Shown piece by piece: positions 8,457 through 17,165 of a DNA stretch of 58,313 bases. A program made the position numbers and the translations under genes. The notes below the pieces were generated by a model, which had not been told where the DNA came from, searched no databases, and worked only from the letters and a program-made list of their open reading frames with translations. The stretch covers positions 1-58,313 of the forward strand of contig JABFSA010000063.1 in the NCBI GenBank assembly GCA_013140775.1. Direction: 5' to 3'. The DNA is from Acidobacteriota bacterium. Lineage in GTDB: Bacteria > Acidobacteriota > Vicinamibacteria > Vicinamibacterales > UBA2999. The number at the start of each line of letters is the position of its first letter. Positions within the stretch are counted from its first letter, which is position 1.

Positions 8457-9218
8457 ATGAAGATCGCTGTCTGTCTCAAGCAGGTACCCACCCGCGAGTG
8501 GCATCCGCGCGTCAGCGACGATCGAACCTGGATCCGCGAGCAGGATGCCAGCTACGAGATGAACGAGCCCGATGCCTACGCACTCGAGGAGGCCCTGCGC
8601 CTTCGTGAGAAGCATGGCGGAGAGGTTGTCGTCTGTTCAGCCGGGCCCGCACGCGTGCAGCAGATATTGCGGGAAGCCCTCGCGCGTGGCGCCGACCGTG
8701 CGCTCCACGTCGAAGACGACTCTCTCGCGTCAGCCGACGCGCTCGTGAGCGCGGCTGCGCTCGCCGCGGCGATGGCGGGCGAATCGTTCGATCTCGTGCT
8801 CACCGGGCTCCAGTCCGACGATCAGGGCCACGGGCAGACCGGCGTCATCCTGGCGGAGCGTCTCGGAATCCCGCATTCGACGATCATCATCGAGATTCAG
8901 GTGCAGGAGGCCGGTGTCCGCGTCAAAAGGGAGCTCGAGGGAGGCTGGTTCCAGTGGGTCACGATGCCGTTGCCAGCGCTCCTGACGATCCAGAGCGGCA
9001 TCAACCAGCTGCGCTACGCCACCCTCAAAGGGATCATGGCCGCGAAGAAGAAAGAGATTCGTAAGGTCGCACTTCCAGTCGGCCTCGCGGCGTCGCAACA
9101 GATTGTGAACCTCTCGCTCCCGACACGATCCAAGCAGACGCAGATGCTGACGGGTTCGCCGGCTGACGTGGCCGCCGAACTGGTACGGCGACTACGAGAC
9201 GAGGCGAGGGCGCTGTGA
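8457..9218 (+). CDS. etfB: Electron transfer flavoprotein beta subunit
   Basis: Small subunit of the ETF heterodimer, which collects electrons from acyl-CoA and other dehydrogenases. The N-terminus MKIAVCLKQVPTRE, the AMP/flavin-domain segment LTGLQSDDQGHGQTGVILAE and the LPALLTIQSGINQLRYATLKGIMAAKKK block are characteristic of EtfB. The protein has 253 residues. The ATG at 8457 has no visible ribosome-binding site: the sequence before it is the right arm of repeat D, and the arm could fold back on the left arm in the mRNA. The stop overlaps etfA (GTGA), so the two subunits are translated together. The context with ETF:quinone oxidoreductase indicates the respiratory, non-bifurcating branch. 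Confidence 0.94.
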   Translation: MKIAVCLKQVPTREWHPRVSDDRTWIREQDASYEMNEPDAYALEEALRLREKHGGEVVVCSAGPARVQQILREALARGADRALHVEDDSLASADALVSAAALAAAMAGESFDLVLTGLQSDDQGHGQTGVILAERLGIPHSTIIIEIQVQEAGVRVKRELEGGWFQWVTMPLPALLTIQSGINQLRYATLKGIMAAKKKEIRKVALPVGLAASQQIVNLSLPTRSKQTQMLTGSPADVAAELVRRLRDEARAL

Positions 9219-10177
9219 TCCTGGTCGTCGGCGAGCACCGCGACGGCGTACTCAATCGCGCCACCTGGGAAGCGGTCGCGGCAGCCCAGCAGCTGGCCGG
9301 ATCATCGCCCCTGAGAATTGCACTCCTGGGTGCGGCCGATGCTGCCGCGAAGGAGCTGGCCACTGCCGGTGTTGGAGAGGTCCTCACGGCTTCCGATTCC
9401 GCCCTCGACGCGTACACGCCAGACGGGTATCTCTCAGCGCTGACACAGATCGTGGCTGCAACGACGCCGACAGCCGTCGTCATCGCCCACACCTACCAGG
9501 CTAGAGACTTCGCACCTGCGCTTGCCGTCAGGCTCGGGTGGCCTCTTGTGACGGACGCGGTCGGAATCGCCGGCACGCCCCAACGCCCCTCATTTCTGCG
9601 TCAGATGTTTCAGGGCAAGCTGATGGCGGAGGTCAAGCCCACCAGCGAGGGTCCGTTTGTCGTCACGGTGCAGATCGGCGTCTTTCGCGCGGATCAGGTC
9701 CGCCACGGCGACACGCCCTCTGCGGTGATGCCGTTGGCTGTGACGATCGATCGCGGCGCGATCAGGCAGGCGCCGGAAGCACCGTTTCGCGAGGCGAAAC
9801 AGGCCGTGGACTTGGGGCAGGCGGCGCGCATTGTTGCGGTCGGCCGCGGGATCAAGTCCGCCGACCGCATGCCTGTGGCCCAGGCGCTGGCCGAGGCCCT
9901 GGGTGCGGAGCTCGCCGCCTCACGTCCTATCTGCGACAACGGATGGCTGCCAATGGAGCGGCAGGTTGGCAGTTCCGGCCAGACGGTGGCGCCGAAGCTC
10001 TACGTCGCGCTGGGTATCTCCGGTGCGATTCAGCATCTGGTCGGCATGAAGGGATCCCGCACGATCGTCGCCATCAACAAGGACGCGGACGCGCCGATCT
10101 TCGAAGTCGCCGACTACGGCATCGTCGGCGACCTGTTCGAGGTCGTGCCGGCCGTGGTTGAGGCGCTCAAGAAGTAG
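9215..10177 (+). CDS. etfA: Electron transfer flavoprotein alpha subunit
   Basis: Large FAD-carrying subunit of ETF. The C-terminal FAD-binding block is well conserved: RQVGSSGQTVAPKLYVALG, then GISGAIQHLVGMKGS and INKDADAPIFEVADYGIVGD. The 320-residue length is usual. The GTG start at 9215 overlaps the etfB stop by four bases. The ETF:quinone oxidoreductase gene follows 6 nt after its stop. Electrons would pass from dehydrogenases to this FAD and on to the quinone pool through the next gene product. Confidence 0.95.
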   Translation: MILVVGEHRDGVLNRATWEAVAAAQQLAGSSPLRIALLGAADAAAKELATAGVGEVLTASDSALDAYTPDGYLSALTQIVAATTPTAVVIAHTYQARDFAPALAVRLGWPLVTDAVGIAGTPQRPSFLRQMFQGKLMAEVKPTSEGPFVVTVQIGVFRADQVRHGDTPSAVMPLAVTIDRGAIRQAPEAPFREAKQAVDLGQAARIVAVGRGIKSADRMPVAQALAEALGAELAASRPICDNGWLPMERQVGSSGQTVAPKLYVALGISGAIQHLVGMKGSRTIVAINKDADAPIFEVADYGIVGDLFEVVPAVVEALKK

Positions 10178-10183
10178 CCGCGG

Positions 10184-11836
10184 ATGCAGCGTGAAACGCT
10201 CGACGTCGATGTGCTCATCGTCGGGGGCGGGCCGGCCGGTCTTTCAGCGGCTATTCGCCTGGCGCAACTGCAGGAGCAGGCAGGCGAATCGCTGTCGATT
10301 GCGGTGCTGGAGAAAGCGCGTGAGGCCGGAGCGCACACGTTGTCAGGCGCCGTGCTCGACCCCTCGGCCCTTCGAGAGCTCATTCCCGATTTCCGCGAAC
10401 AGGGCGCTCCGGCTGGAGTCGAAGTCACCGGCGACCGCGTGTACTTTCTCACCGCGTCATCCCAACTCTCTCTTCCAATCGTTCCGCCTCCGCTTCGCAA
10501 CCACGGGAACTACATCGTTTCGTTGAATGGCCTGGTCCGCTGGCTGGCGGAGTACGCAGAGAGTCGCGGCATCGACTTTTTCACCGGGTTTGCCGGCCAG
10601 GAGGTATTGACCGAAGGCGATCGAGTCATCGGTGTGCGAACGGGCGATCGCGGCATCGATCGCGAGGGAGTGCATAAGCCGTCGTTCGAGGCTGGAGTAG
10701 ACATTCACGCCAAGGTGACGATCTTCTGCGACGGTGTTCGCGGAAATCTGACGAAAGAGCTCACGAGACGATTTGCGCTGGGTCGCGACCGCCAGCCTGA
10801 GCAGTTTGCGATAGGTCTCAAGGAATTGTGGGAAGTGCCAGCCGGGCGACTCGCGCCAGGCACCGTGTTGCATTCGATGGGCTATCCGCTACGCCATGAG
10901 GAATTCGGCGGCGGCTTCATCTACGGCATGGGCGACGGCCTTCTGTCCGTTGGCTTCGTGGCGGGCCTGGATTACAAGGACCCGCTCTTCGATCCCCAGA
11001 TGGCCTTCAATCGTTTCAAGCAGCATCCGCTGGTGTCGGGACTGATCTCCGGCGGACAGCTCGTTCGGTACGGCGCCAAAGCGCTGCCCGAAGGCGGGTG
11101 GAACACAATTCCCAGAACGCACATGGCCGGCGCCCTTATCGCAGGCGACGCAGGCGGGTTTCTGAACTCCCTGCGGCTCAAAGGTATCCACCTTGCGATG
11201 CGGACCGGGATGCTGGCGGCGGAGTCCGCGTTCGACGCCGTCCGCGCGGGTGACACATCGGCAGAACATCTTGCGAGTTACCAGGCGCGGATCGACCGAA
11301 GCCCCGTGAAAGCTGAGCTCTATCCGGTGCGCAACGTGCACCAGGTGTTCGGTCACGGACTATTGGCCGGGCTGGCGTATGCGGGGCTTGCGATTCTGAC
11401 GAAGGGCTGGTGGCCTGGCGATGTCACAGGTCACGCCGGCCACCTGCAGATGCGCATGCTGCGCCAGTACTACGGCAGCAACACGCCGGCGTCGCCTGCT
11501 CCCAGCAATGTGACATCTGTCGATCGGCGTCAGACCTTCGACAAGGTGACGAACGTCCATCACGCCGGCACCGCGCACGATGAGAATCAGCCCGTACACC
11601 TGCTGGTGCACACCGAGGTGTGCGGCTCGATTTGTGGATCCGAGTACGGTCACCCGTGCACAAGATTCTGTCCGGCGAACGTCTATGAGATCGTGCAGGA
11701 GGCGGAAGGCCCACGCCTTCAAATCAACGCGTCAAACTGCGTCCACTGCAAGACGTGCGACATCATGGACCCGTATGCGGTGATCACATGGGTGCCGCCT
11801 GAGGGCGGCGGGGGCCCCCAATACAATGGGATGTAG
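10184..11836 (+). CDS. Electron transfer flavoprotein-ubiquinone oxidoreductase
   Basis: Membrane-associated iron-sulfur flavoprotein that oxidises reduced ETF and reduces quinone. The N-terminal FAD-binding VDVLIVGGGPAGLSAAIRLA (about residues 8-27) is followed by the ETF-QO body, with FNSLRLKGIHLAMRTGMLA-type sequence around residue 330. The C-terminal [4Fe-4S] domain includes CRFCPANVYE-like sequence and NCVHCKTCDIMDP. The 550-residue length is normal. It lies 6 nt after etfA, so etfB-etfA-ETF:QO is one unit. Next to the fatty-acid genes, it probably serves beta-oxidation or amino-acid dehydrogenases; no acyl-CoA dehydrogenase is in this window. Confidence 0.95.
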   Translation: MQRETLDVDVLIVGGGPAGLSAAIRLAQLQEQAGESLSIAVLEKAREAGAHTLSGAVLDPSALRELIPDFREQGAPAGVEVTGDRVYFLTASSQLSLPIVPPPLRNHGNYIVSLNGLVRWLAEYAESRGIDFFTGFAGQEVLTEGDRVIGVRTGDRGIDREGVHKPSFEAGVDIHAKVTIFCDGVRGNLTKELTRRFALGRDRQPEQFAIGLKELWEVPAGRLAPGTVLHSMGYPLRHEEFGGGFIYGMGDGLLSVGFVAGLDYKDPLFDPQMAFNRFKQHPLVSGLISGGQLVRYGAKALPEGGWNTIPRTHMAGALIAGDAGGFLNSLRLKGIHLAMRTGMLAAESAFDAVRAGDTSAEHLASYQARIDRSPVKAELYPVRNVHQVFGHGLLAGLAYAGLAILTKGWWPGDVTGHAGHLQMRMLRQYYGSNTPASPAPSNVTSVDRRQTFDKVTNVHHAGTAHDENQPVHLLVHTEVCGSICGSEYGHPCTRFCPANVYEIVQEAEGPRLQINASNCVHCKTCDIMDPYAVITWVPPEGGGGPQYNGM

Positions 11837-11867
11837 CGCGACCGCCACGTCGCGGTCTTCGTAGTTG

Positions 11868-12545
11868 ATGTCTGACGACTGGCGTCGTTCGTCGTCGAAG
11901 CGATTTCAGGTCGCAGCGATAGCTGCGCTCGGATATCCCCTCATCAGTCTTCTTGGCCATACGCTTCGATGGCGCGTCGAAGGTCTGCACCACTTTGAGA
12001 GCGCTGTTGCGAGCGGCCGCGCTCCGGTGATGACGTTCTGGCACGGCCGTATCCTGTCGGCAACCTTCTACTTCCGGGGCCGCGGCATCGTGGTGATGAC
12101 GAGCGAGAACTTCGATGGCGAGTGGATCGCGAGGATCATCGAGCGGTTTGGATACGGCACCGCTCGAGGATCGACCTCGCGTGGCGGACGCCGTGCCCTG
12201 CTGCAACTCGTTCGCGACATCAAAGAAGGAAAGCCGGCCGGGTTCGCCGTGGACGGCCCGCGCGGCCCCGCGCGTGTCGCGCAGCCCGGGGCAGTGTGGC
12301 TGGCCGGGGCGGCCGACCGACCACTCCTGCCATTTCATCTCGAAGCGTCGCGCTACTGGGAGTTGCGAAGCTGGGATCGCACGCAGATCCCGAAACCGTT
12401 CAGCACGGTCGCGCTGGTGGTTGGTGAGCCTCTTGTCGTGCCGCCGGACTTGCCTGATCCCGAACGCGAAGCGGTCCGGCTCGATCTTGAATCACGCTTG
12501 CGCGCACTCGAAACCAGAGCGCTGGAGCTATCCGGACGCCGCTGA
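11868..12545 (+). CDS. DUF374 lysophospholipid acyltransferase-family protein
   Basis: A 225-residue protein of the DUF374 branch of the acyltransferase superfamily. TFWHGRIL near residue 55 corresponds to the HX4D-type motif region, followed by VVMTSENFDGEWIA, GTARGSTSRGGRRAL and FAVDGPRGPARVAQPGAVWLA, which are diagnostic of DUF374. A hydrophobic N-terminal stretch (residues 12-25) could anchor it to the membrane. Members are found near lipid A/LPS genes and may acylate lipid A or lysophospholipid; the substrate is not proven. ATG 11868 is preferred over the TTG one codon upstream. The 31 nt gap after ETF:QO suggests read-through. Confidence 0.85.
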   Translation: MSDDWRRSSSKRFQVAAIAALGYPLISLLGHTLRWRVEGLHHFESAVASGRAPVMTFWHGRILSATFYFRGRGIVVMTSENFDGEWIARIIERFGYGTARGSTSRGGRRALLQLVRDIKEGKPAGFAVDGPRGPARVAQPGAVWLAGAADRPLLPFHLEASRYWELRSWDRTQIPKPFSTVALVVGEPLVVPPDLPDPEREAVRLDLESRLRALETRALELSGRR

Positions 12546-12555
12546 TTCGAACGTT

Positions 12556-12807
12556 CTAGGGAATCTCCATCCCATTTGCGTCGTGGTAGTGGCCGTGTGC
12601 CGTTGACCAGACGCGGGTGGCTCCGCCGCTGCGCTCGCTGGTGAAGGATGCGATGCCCACAGCGAGGGCCGCCAGAAGGGCACCGCCCACCGCGATCATC
12701 ATGATCGTGCTGCGCGCGCCGCCCGATCGATCCTTCGACTCGCAGCACTTCTTGTATTTCCGGCCACTGCCGCACGTACACAGGTCGTTTCGTCCTGTCT
12801 TAGACAT
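12556..12807 (-). CDS. SEC-C motif small membrane protein
   Basis: An 83-residue protein. The N-terminus is a SEC-C zinc motif, GRNDLCTCGSGRKYKKCCESK (the CxCxnCC ligands at about residues 10-22). One transmembrane helix follows (about residues 36-54), then a short polar tail with a histidine-rich VWSTAHGHYHDANG. SEC-C motifs occur in SecA and in many small proteins as zinc and protein-interaction modules. The tail would lie outside if the N-terminus is cytoplasmic. GAGGAAA precedes the ATG. Its stop is 10 nt from the stop of the convergent DUF374 gene. No specific function can be assigned; I infer a membrane-tethered zinc-binding accessory protein. Confidence 0.75.
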   Translation of the reverse strand: MSKTGRNDLCTCGSGRKYKKCCESKDRSGGARSTIMMIAVGGALLAALAVGIASFTSERSGGATRVWSTAHGHYHDANGMEIP

Positions 12808-12863
12808 GCTGTTTCCTCTTCAGGCCGGACTCTAGCCCAATCGCCGACCGGAAGTCCATCGAC

Positions 12864-12869
12864 TACAAT
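12864..12869 (+). promoter_or_regulatory. -10 hexamer for near-leaderless deacetylase gene
   Basis: TACAAT ends 8 nt before the ATG at 12878 with no Shine-Dalgarno between, so the transcript would start at or within two bases of the start codon. No consensus -35 is obvious. Confidence 0.5.
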
Positions 12870-12877
12870 CACGGCCG

Positions 12878-13906
12878 ATGTCCCTGGTTCTGATTACTTC
12901 CGACCGTTTCGCGGATCATGTGCTGCCGCCAGGCCATCCCGAGCGTGTCGAGCGGGCGGAGGCCATGCAGGTTGTGGCTGGCGAGTTCGCCCGCCGCGGT
13001 GGGCGCCGGATCGAGCCACGTGCCGCGACTGAGGCCGAACTTGTCGCTGTTCATCATTTGGACTACGTCGGGTTGATTCGCGAGACTGCCGGACGCGCCG
13101 TCGCACTCGACGCTGACACCTTCACCTCGCCGGATAGTTACGACGTGGCACTGCTGGCCGCAGGGGCGATAGCAACGGCAGTGGAACACGTGCTGGATGC
13201 TGGAAGCGAATCGCGCGCGCTCGCGCTCGTAAGGCCTCCCGGCCATCATGCCGAGCGCGGGCGGGCGATGGGCTTCTGCCTGTTCAACAACATTGCCGTT
13301 GGCGCGTCCATCGCTCGCGCGCGAGGGCTTTCCCGCGTGGCGGTCGTGGATTTCGACGTGCACCACGGCAATGGCACGCAGCACACCTTCTATGACGACC
13401 CCTCGGTGCTGGTGATTTCATCTCACCAGTACCCGTTCTATCCGGGCAGTGGCGCAGCCGATGAATCCGGTGCAGGCGCCGGCAAAGGCTTCAACGTCAA
13501 CTTTCCGATCGAGGCCGGCGCCACCGATGCCGACTACGAGCGGGTCTACGAGGTCGCGACGAGCATCCTTCGACAGTTCAAACCGGAACTCCTGCTCGTC
13601 TCGATGGGATTCGATGCCCATCGAGATGATCCGTTGGGCGGGATGCGCTTGACGAGCAATCAGTTTGCCCGACTGACGGCCCTCATCATGGCCGTCGCCG
13701 ACGAGTGTTGCCGCGGTCGTCTCGTAGCAACGGTTGAAGGCGGATATGACCTCGGGGCTCTTGCCGACTCGATAAGGGGTGTCATTTCGGTCCTCGAAGG
13801 TTCGACCTCGCTCGATCGCCTTCCAGTGCCAACTGGCGACACCAGACGGGGAGAGGCCGCCATCACGGCCGCACGCGCGCATCTCGGCCAAGCCTGGAAG
13901 TTATAA
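12878..13906 (+). CDS. Histone deacetylase family (class II / acetoin-utilization type) protein
   Basis: A zinc-dependent amidohydrolase of the arginase/deacetylase fold, 342 residues. Visible active-site elements are RPPGHHAERG with the tandem His pair, the metal motif VVDFDVHHGNGTQ, and GFDAHRDDPLGG with the second metal Asp. The EGGYDLGALADS segment near the C-terminus carries the Gly-Gly-Tyr motif. Bacterial members act on acetyl-lysine, acetylpolyamines or related amides; the substrate cannot be read here. It starts at ATG 12878 immediately after a -10-like TACAAT. leuS follows after a 116 nt palindromic gap. Confidence 0.93.
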   Translation: MSLVLITSDRFADHVLPPGHPERVERAEAMQVVAGEFARRGGRRIEPRAATEAELVAVHHLDYVGLIRETAGRAVALDADTFTSPDSYDVALLAAGAIATAVEHVLDAGSESRALALVRPPGHHAERGRAMGFCLFNNIAVGASIARARGLSRVAVVDFDVHHGNGTQHTFYDDPSVLVISSHQYPFYPGSGAADESGAGAGKGFNVNFPIEAGATDADYERVYEVATSILRQFKPELLLVSMGFDAHRDDPLGGMRLTSNQFARLTALIMAVADECCRGRLVATVEGGYDLGALADSIRGVISVLEGSTSLDRLPVPTGDTRRGEAAITAARAHLGQAWKL

Positions 13907-13916
13907 TCAAGAACGA

Positions 13917-14007
13917 GTGCGGGGTGCGGCGGTGCGGTAGTGCGATGGTGCGCACTGGGCACCCTTGCACTGGCACCCTCGCACTATCGCACCCTCGCAC
14001 CCCGCAC
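13917..14007. repeat. Inverted pair of GTGCGRY-type short repeats (array A1)
   Basis: The left arm (13917-13951) is built from GTGCGGG/GTGCGAT-like units of about 7 bp. The right arm (13973-14007) is its reverse complement at 31 of 35 positions, with a 21 nt loop between. It fills the space between the deacetylase gene and leuS and would form a long hairpin in the leuS leader. A related tandem array is at 31221-31272. Confidence 0.85.
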
Positions 14008-14022
14008 CTCGACTGACACCCT

Positions 14023-16590
14023 ATGGACTACCGCCCTCAGGATCTGGATCGGAAGTGGCAATCGCGCTGGACGTCGTCCCGCGCGTTCGAGGTCGAGGTC
14101 GATACCTCGCGTCCGAAGTTCTATTGCCTCGAGATGTTCGCGTACCCGTCCGGGCATGCGCACGTCGGCCACGTCCGGAACTACATCATTGGCGACGTGA
14201 TGGCACGCACCAAGCGGATGCGCGGTTACAACGTGCTGCATCCGTTCGGCTGGGATGCGTTTGGCCTGCCTGCTGAGAACGCCGCCATCAAGGGCGGCAT
14301 CCATCCCGAGGTTTCCACGCGCGGCAACATCGCGCACATGAAGGGTCAGCTCCAGCGGCTGGGTATCAGTTACGCGTGGGAACGCGAGCTGGCCACGTGC
14401 GACACGGAGTACTACAAGTGGAACCAGTGGCTCTTCATCAGGATGTTCGAGAAGGGGCTGGCTTACCGGAGGCGCTCGTCGGTCAACTGGTGCACCAGCT
14501 GTAACACGGTGCTGGCCAACGAGCAGGTCGTGGACGGAGGCTGCTGGCGGTGCGGCACCCCGGTCGAAACACGCGACCTCGAACAGTGGTTCTTCCGCAT
14601 CACCGCCTACGCTGACGAGCTTCTCGATGCCACTGCCGGACTGACCGGGTGGCCCGAGAAGGTGTTGACGATGCAGCGGAACTGGATCGGACGCTCGGAG
14701 GGCGCGCGAGTCAAATTCCCCCTCGAGTCCCGGGCCCCGAGTCCCGAGCCCCAAGCCCCGAGCCCCGAGATCGAAGTCTTCACCACCCGCATCGATACGA
14801 TCTACGGCGCGACGTTCGTACTGCTGGCGCCCGAGCATCCACTGGTGGCCGCGCTGGCGGATCGCTCGCCGGACCCGGCCTCGTTCCGGCAGACGGTTCA
14901 GGGGTTCAGGGCGCAGGACCGAGCGGCACGGATGAGCGGTGCCATCGAGAAGCAGGGCTTTGATACCGGCGCCCGTGCGGTCAATCCGTTCACCGGGGCG
15001 AGCGTTCCTGTGTGGGTCGCAAACTTCGTCCTCGGGGAGTACGGGACCGGCGCCGTCATGGCTGTTCCTGCGCATGACCAGCGCGACTTCGAGTTCGCGA
15101 GGAAGTTCGATCTGCCCATCAAGGTTGTCGTGACTCCGGACGGGCGTCCCGTTGATGCTAGCTCGATGGGTGAAGCTGCGGAGGCGTATGGGACGCTCGT
15201 CGATTCAGGCGAGTTCTCGGGTCTCCCGTCGGCTGACGCGCAGAAGCGCATGATTGCGTCGGCGAAGGCGCGAGGGATCGGCGAAGGCACGGTCCAGTTC
15301 CGTCTGAAAGACTGGGGGATTTCGCGGCAGCGCTACTGGGGCACACCGATCCCGATGATCCACTGCCCGGAGGATGGCATCGTGCCGGTGCCCGACGCCG
15401 AACTGCCTGTCGTCCTCCCGCATGTGGCGCAATTCAGCGGGCGTGGTGATTCGCCGTTGGCGCAGGTCGCGGAATTCGTGAACGTGCGCTGCCCCAGGTG
15501 CGGCGGTCCGGCTCGGCGTGAAACCGACACGATGGACACCTTCGTCGATTCGTCGTGGTACTTCTACCGGTTCGCGGATCCTCGTAACAATGCGCAGCCG
15601 TTCGACCCTGCGGCGGTGAAGTACTGGCTGCCGGTGGATTTCTACAGCGGCGGGGTCGAGCACGCGATCCTGCATCTGATTTACTCGAGATTCTTCGCGC
15701 GTGTGTTCCGGGATCTGGGCTACGTCGATCAAGGCGAACCGTTCAAGCAGCTTCTGACGCAGGGGATGGTGCTGAAGGACGGAGCCGTGATGTCGAAGTC
15801 CAAGGGCAACGTCGTGGACCCCGACACCATGCTGCAGAAATTCGGCGCTGATGCGCTCCGGCTGTACGTGATGTTCGTGGCGCCTCCGGAGAAGGAAGTC
15901 GAGTGGAGCGACGCGGGACTCGAGGGGAGCTACCGCTTTCTGGCACGCGTATGGCGTCTGGTGGAGCACTGGCGCAGCGCGGTCGCTCGCAGCACCGGCA
16001 CGCGTGAAGCCGCCTGGGCGTCGCTCGACGCGGCCGAGCGAGCGATGCGTCGCAAGACCCACGACACCATCCGGCGGGTCACCGTGGACATCGAGGAACG
16101 GCAGCAGCTCAATACCGCCGTGTCCGCAATGATGGAACTGGTCAACGACCTGTACGCGTTCTCGGAGCGGGCCGTGACCGGCGCGCCCACTCACAAGTCG
16201 GGTGAGGAGGAGATGGCTCCCGCGGCGGGTGAGAGACCGGAAACCGTGGACGTGATGCGCGAGGCGCTCGAAGCGCTCGCTCGTTTGCTCTCACCGTTCG
16301 CTCCGCATTCGGCGGAAGAGATGTGGGAGCGGCTTGGCCACGCCGATTCGTTGAACGCTGCGTCGTGGCCGACCTATGACGCGGTCGTTGCGAGAGCCGA
16401 AGAAATCGTCGTGCCGGTGCAGATCAACGGCAAGGTCAGAAGCCGTTTGACCGTCTCGGTGGACATCTCCGAGCAGGAGATGGAGCAACTGGCCCTGGCC
16501 GATCCGGCCATCAGTTCGTACATCGCCGGAAAGACCGTCAGAAAAGTGGTCGTGGCGAAAGGGCGGCTCGTGTCGCTCGTGGTGCAGTAG
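14023..16590 (+). CDS. leuS: Leucyl-tRNA synthetase
   Basis: Class I synthetase, 855 residues. The HIGH-type motif is HVGH (residues 47-50, after AYPSGHA) and the KMSKS motif is MSKSK at 590-594. The zinc-site cysteines lie in [10 protein letters not shown]...GGCWRCGTP (about 155-180). The CP1 editing domain carries [11 protein letters not shown], with Ile where many LeuRS have Pro. Residues 235-248 are encoded by a 42 bp, six-unit heptad array absent from typical family sequence ([12 protein letters not shown]). It lies at the hinge leading into CP1 and keeps the frame. No Shine-Dalgarno is visible before ATG 14023. lptE follows 5 nt after the stop. Confidence 0.96.
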   Translation: MDYRPQDLDRKWQSRWTSSRAFEVEVDTSRPKFYCLEMFAYPSGHAHVGHVRNYIIGDVMARTKRMRGYNVLHPFGWDAFGLPAENAAIKGGIHPEVSTRGNIAHMKGQLQRLGISYAWERELATCDTEYYKWNQWLFIRMFEKGLAYRRRSSVNWCTSCNTVLANEQVVDGGCWRCGTPVETRDLEQWFFRITAYADELLDATAGLTGWPEKVLTMQRNWIGRSEGARVKFPLESRAPSPEPQAPSPEIEVFTTRIDTIYGATFVLLAPEHPLVAALADRSPDPASFRQTVQGFRAQDRAARMSGAIEKQGFDTGARAVNPFTGASVPVWVANFVLGEYGTGAVMAVPAHDQRDFEFARKFDLPIKVVVTPDGRPVDASSMGEAAEAYGTLVDSGEFSGLPSADAQKRMIASAKARGIGEGTVQFRLKDWGISRQRYWGTPIPMIHCPEDGIVPVPDAELPVVLPHVAQFSGRGDSPLAQVAEFVNVRCPRCGGPARRETDTMDTFVDSSWYFYRFADPRNNAQPFDPAAVKYWLPVDFYSGGVEHAILHLIYSRFFARVFRDLGYVDQGEPFKQLLTQGMVLKDGAVMSKSKGNVVDPDTMLQKFGADALRLYVMFVAPPEKEVEWSDAGLEGSYRFLARVWRLVEHWRSAVARSTGTREAAWASLDAAERAMRRKTHDTIRRVTVDIEERQQLNTAVSAMMELVNDLYAFSERAVTGAPTHKSGEEEMAPAAGERPETVDVMREALEALARLLSPFAPHSAEEMWERLGHADSLNAASWPTYDAVVARAEEIVVPVQINGKVRSRLTVSVDISEQEMEQLALADPAISSYIAGKTVRKVVVAKGRLVSLVVQ
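14725..14766 (+). repeat. In-frame six-heptad array inside leuS
   Basis: Exactly six 7 bp units: GAGTCCC, GGGCCCC, GAGTCCC, GAGCCCC, AAGCCCC, GAGCCCC. The 42 bp equal 14 codons (codons 235-248), so the frame is intact. On the opposite strand the unit reads GGGRCTC, the same as the intergenic units at 54652-54665, and close to those at 24590 and 32040. Confidence 0.9.
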
Positions 16591-16595
16591 AAGAC

Positions 16596-17126
16596 GTGAA
16601 AGCTGTCGTCATCATCGTCCTGCTCGCGCTCTCGTCGTCCGGATGCGGGTACGCGCTCGCGGGACGTGGTTCGTTTCTTCCGGACTACATTCGCATTGTC
16701 GGGATTCCGCAACTCGTGAACAACAGCACCTTCTTCCAGGTCGAGCAGACGCTCACCGAGAAGATTCGCGCCGAGTTCATCGGCCGGGGACGCTACACAG
16801 TGTCGCCAGCGGCCGAAGGGGCGGATGCCGTCGTGACCGGGGCGGTCACGTCAATTTCCGTGCAGCCCGTCGGATTCACCGACCAACAGCTCGCTTCGCG
16901 ATACCTCTTCGTGGTCACGATGAAGGTGGAGTTCACCGACGCTCGAACCAGTCAGGTGCTCTGGTCGAACAGCGCGCTGACGTTTCGCGAAGAGTACGAG
17001 CTCAGTACGCGCAGCAACACCGCGCTTGAAGGGGCGACATTCCTCACCCAGGAACGCAGCTCGTTCGATCGGATCGCGGACGACGTGGCGCGAACCGTCG
17101 TGACGGCAATCGTCGAAGCCTTCTAG
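16596..17126 (+). CDS. lptE: LptE-like LPS-assembly lipoprotein
   Basis: Outer-membrane lipoprotein that plugs LptD during LPS insertion. The signal peptide (residues 1-16) ends in a lipobox SSSGC with Cys17 as the lipidation site. The LptE-family core follows: GRGSFLPDYIRIVGIPQLVNN and the TxxLxxKIRAEF segment. The 176-residue length fits. The GTG at 16596 is 5 nt after the leuS stop; leuS-lptE adjacency is widely conserved and often includes holA, which here is at 19487 behind two inserted genes. It implies a diderm envelope with LPS or a similar glycolipid. Confidence 0.87.
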   Translation: MKAVVIIVLLALSSSGCGYALAGRGSFLPDYIRIVGIPQLVNNSTFFQVEQTLTEKIRAEFIGRGRYTVSPAAEGADAVVTGAVTSISVQPVGFTDQQLASRYLFVVTMKVEFTDARTSQVLWSNSALTFREEYELSTRSNTALEGATFLTQERSSFDRIADDVARTVVTAIVEAF

Positions 17127-17133
17127 CTTCCAG

Positions 17134-17152
17134 GTCCGCGCAGCCGGCGGAC
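17134..17152. terminator. Hairpin between convergent lptE and ModA-like genes
   Basis: GTCCGC (17134-17139) and GCGGAC (17147-17152) form a 6 bp perfect stem with a 7 nt loop in the 39 nt between two convergent stops. No T-run follows on either strand, so terminator function is only suggested by position. Confidence 0.4.
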
Positions 17153-17165
17153 GCCTTCAGCCAAG

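Noticed and set aside
13917..14007. CRISPR-like array
   Set aside because: The units are 7 bp, contiguous and without unique spacers; the arms are inverted, not direct. No cas genes are nearby.
13902..14022. T-box or riboswitch upstream of leuS
   Set aside because: The region is short repeats with no specifier-loop or antiterminator features; it folds only as a simple hairpin.
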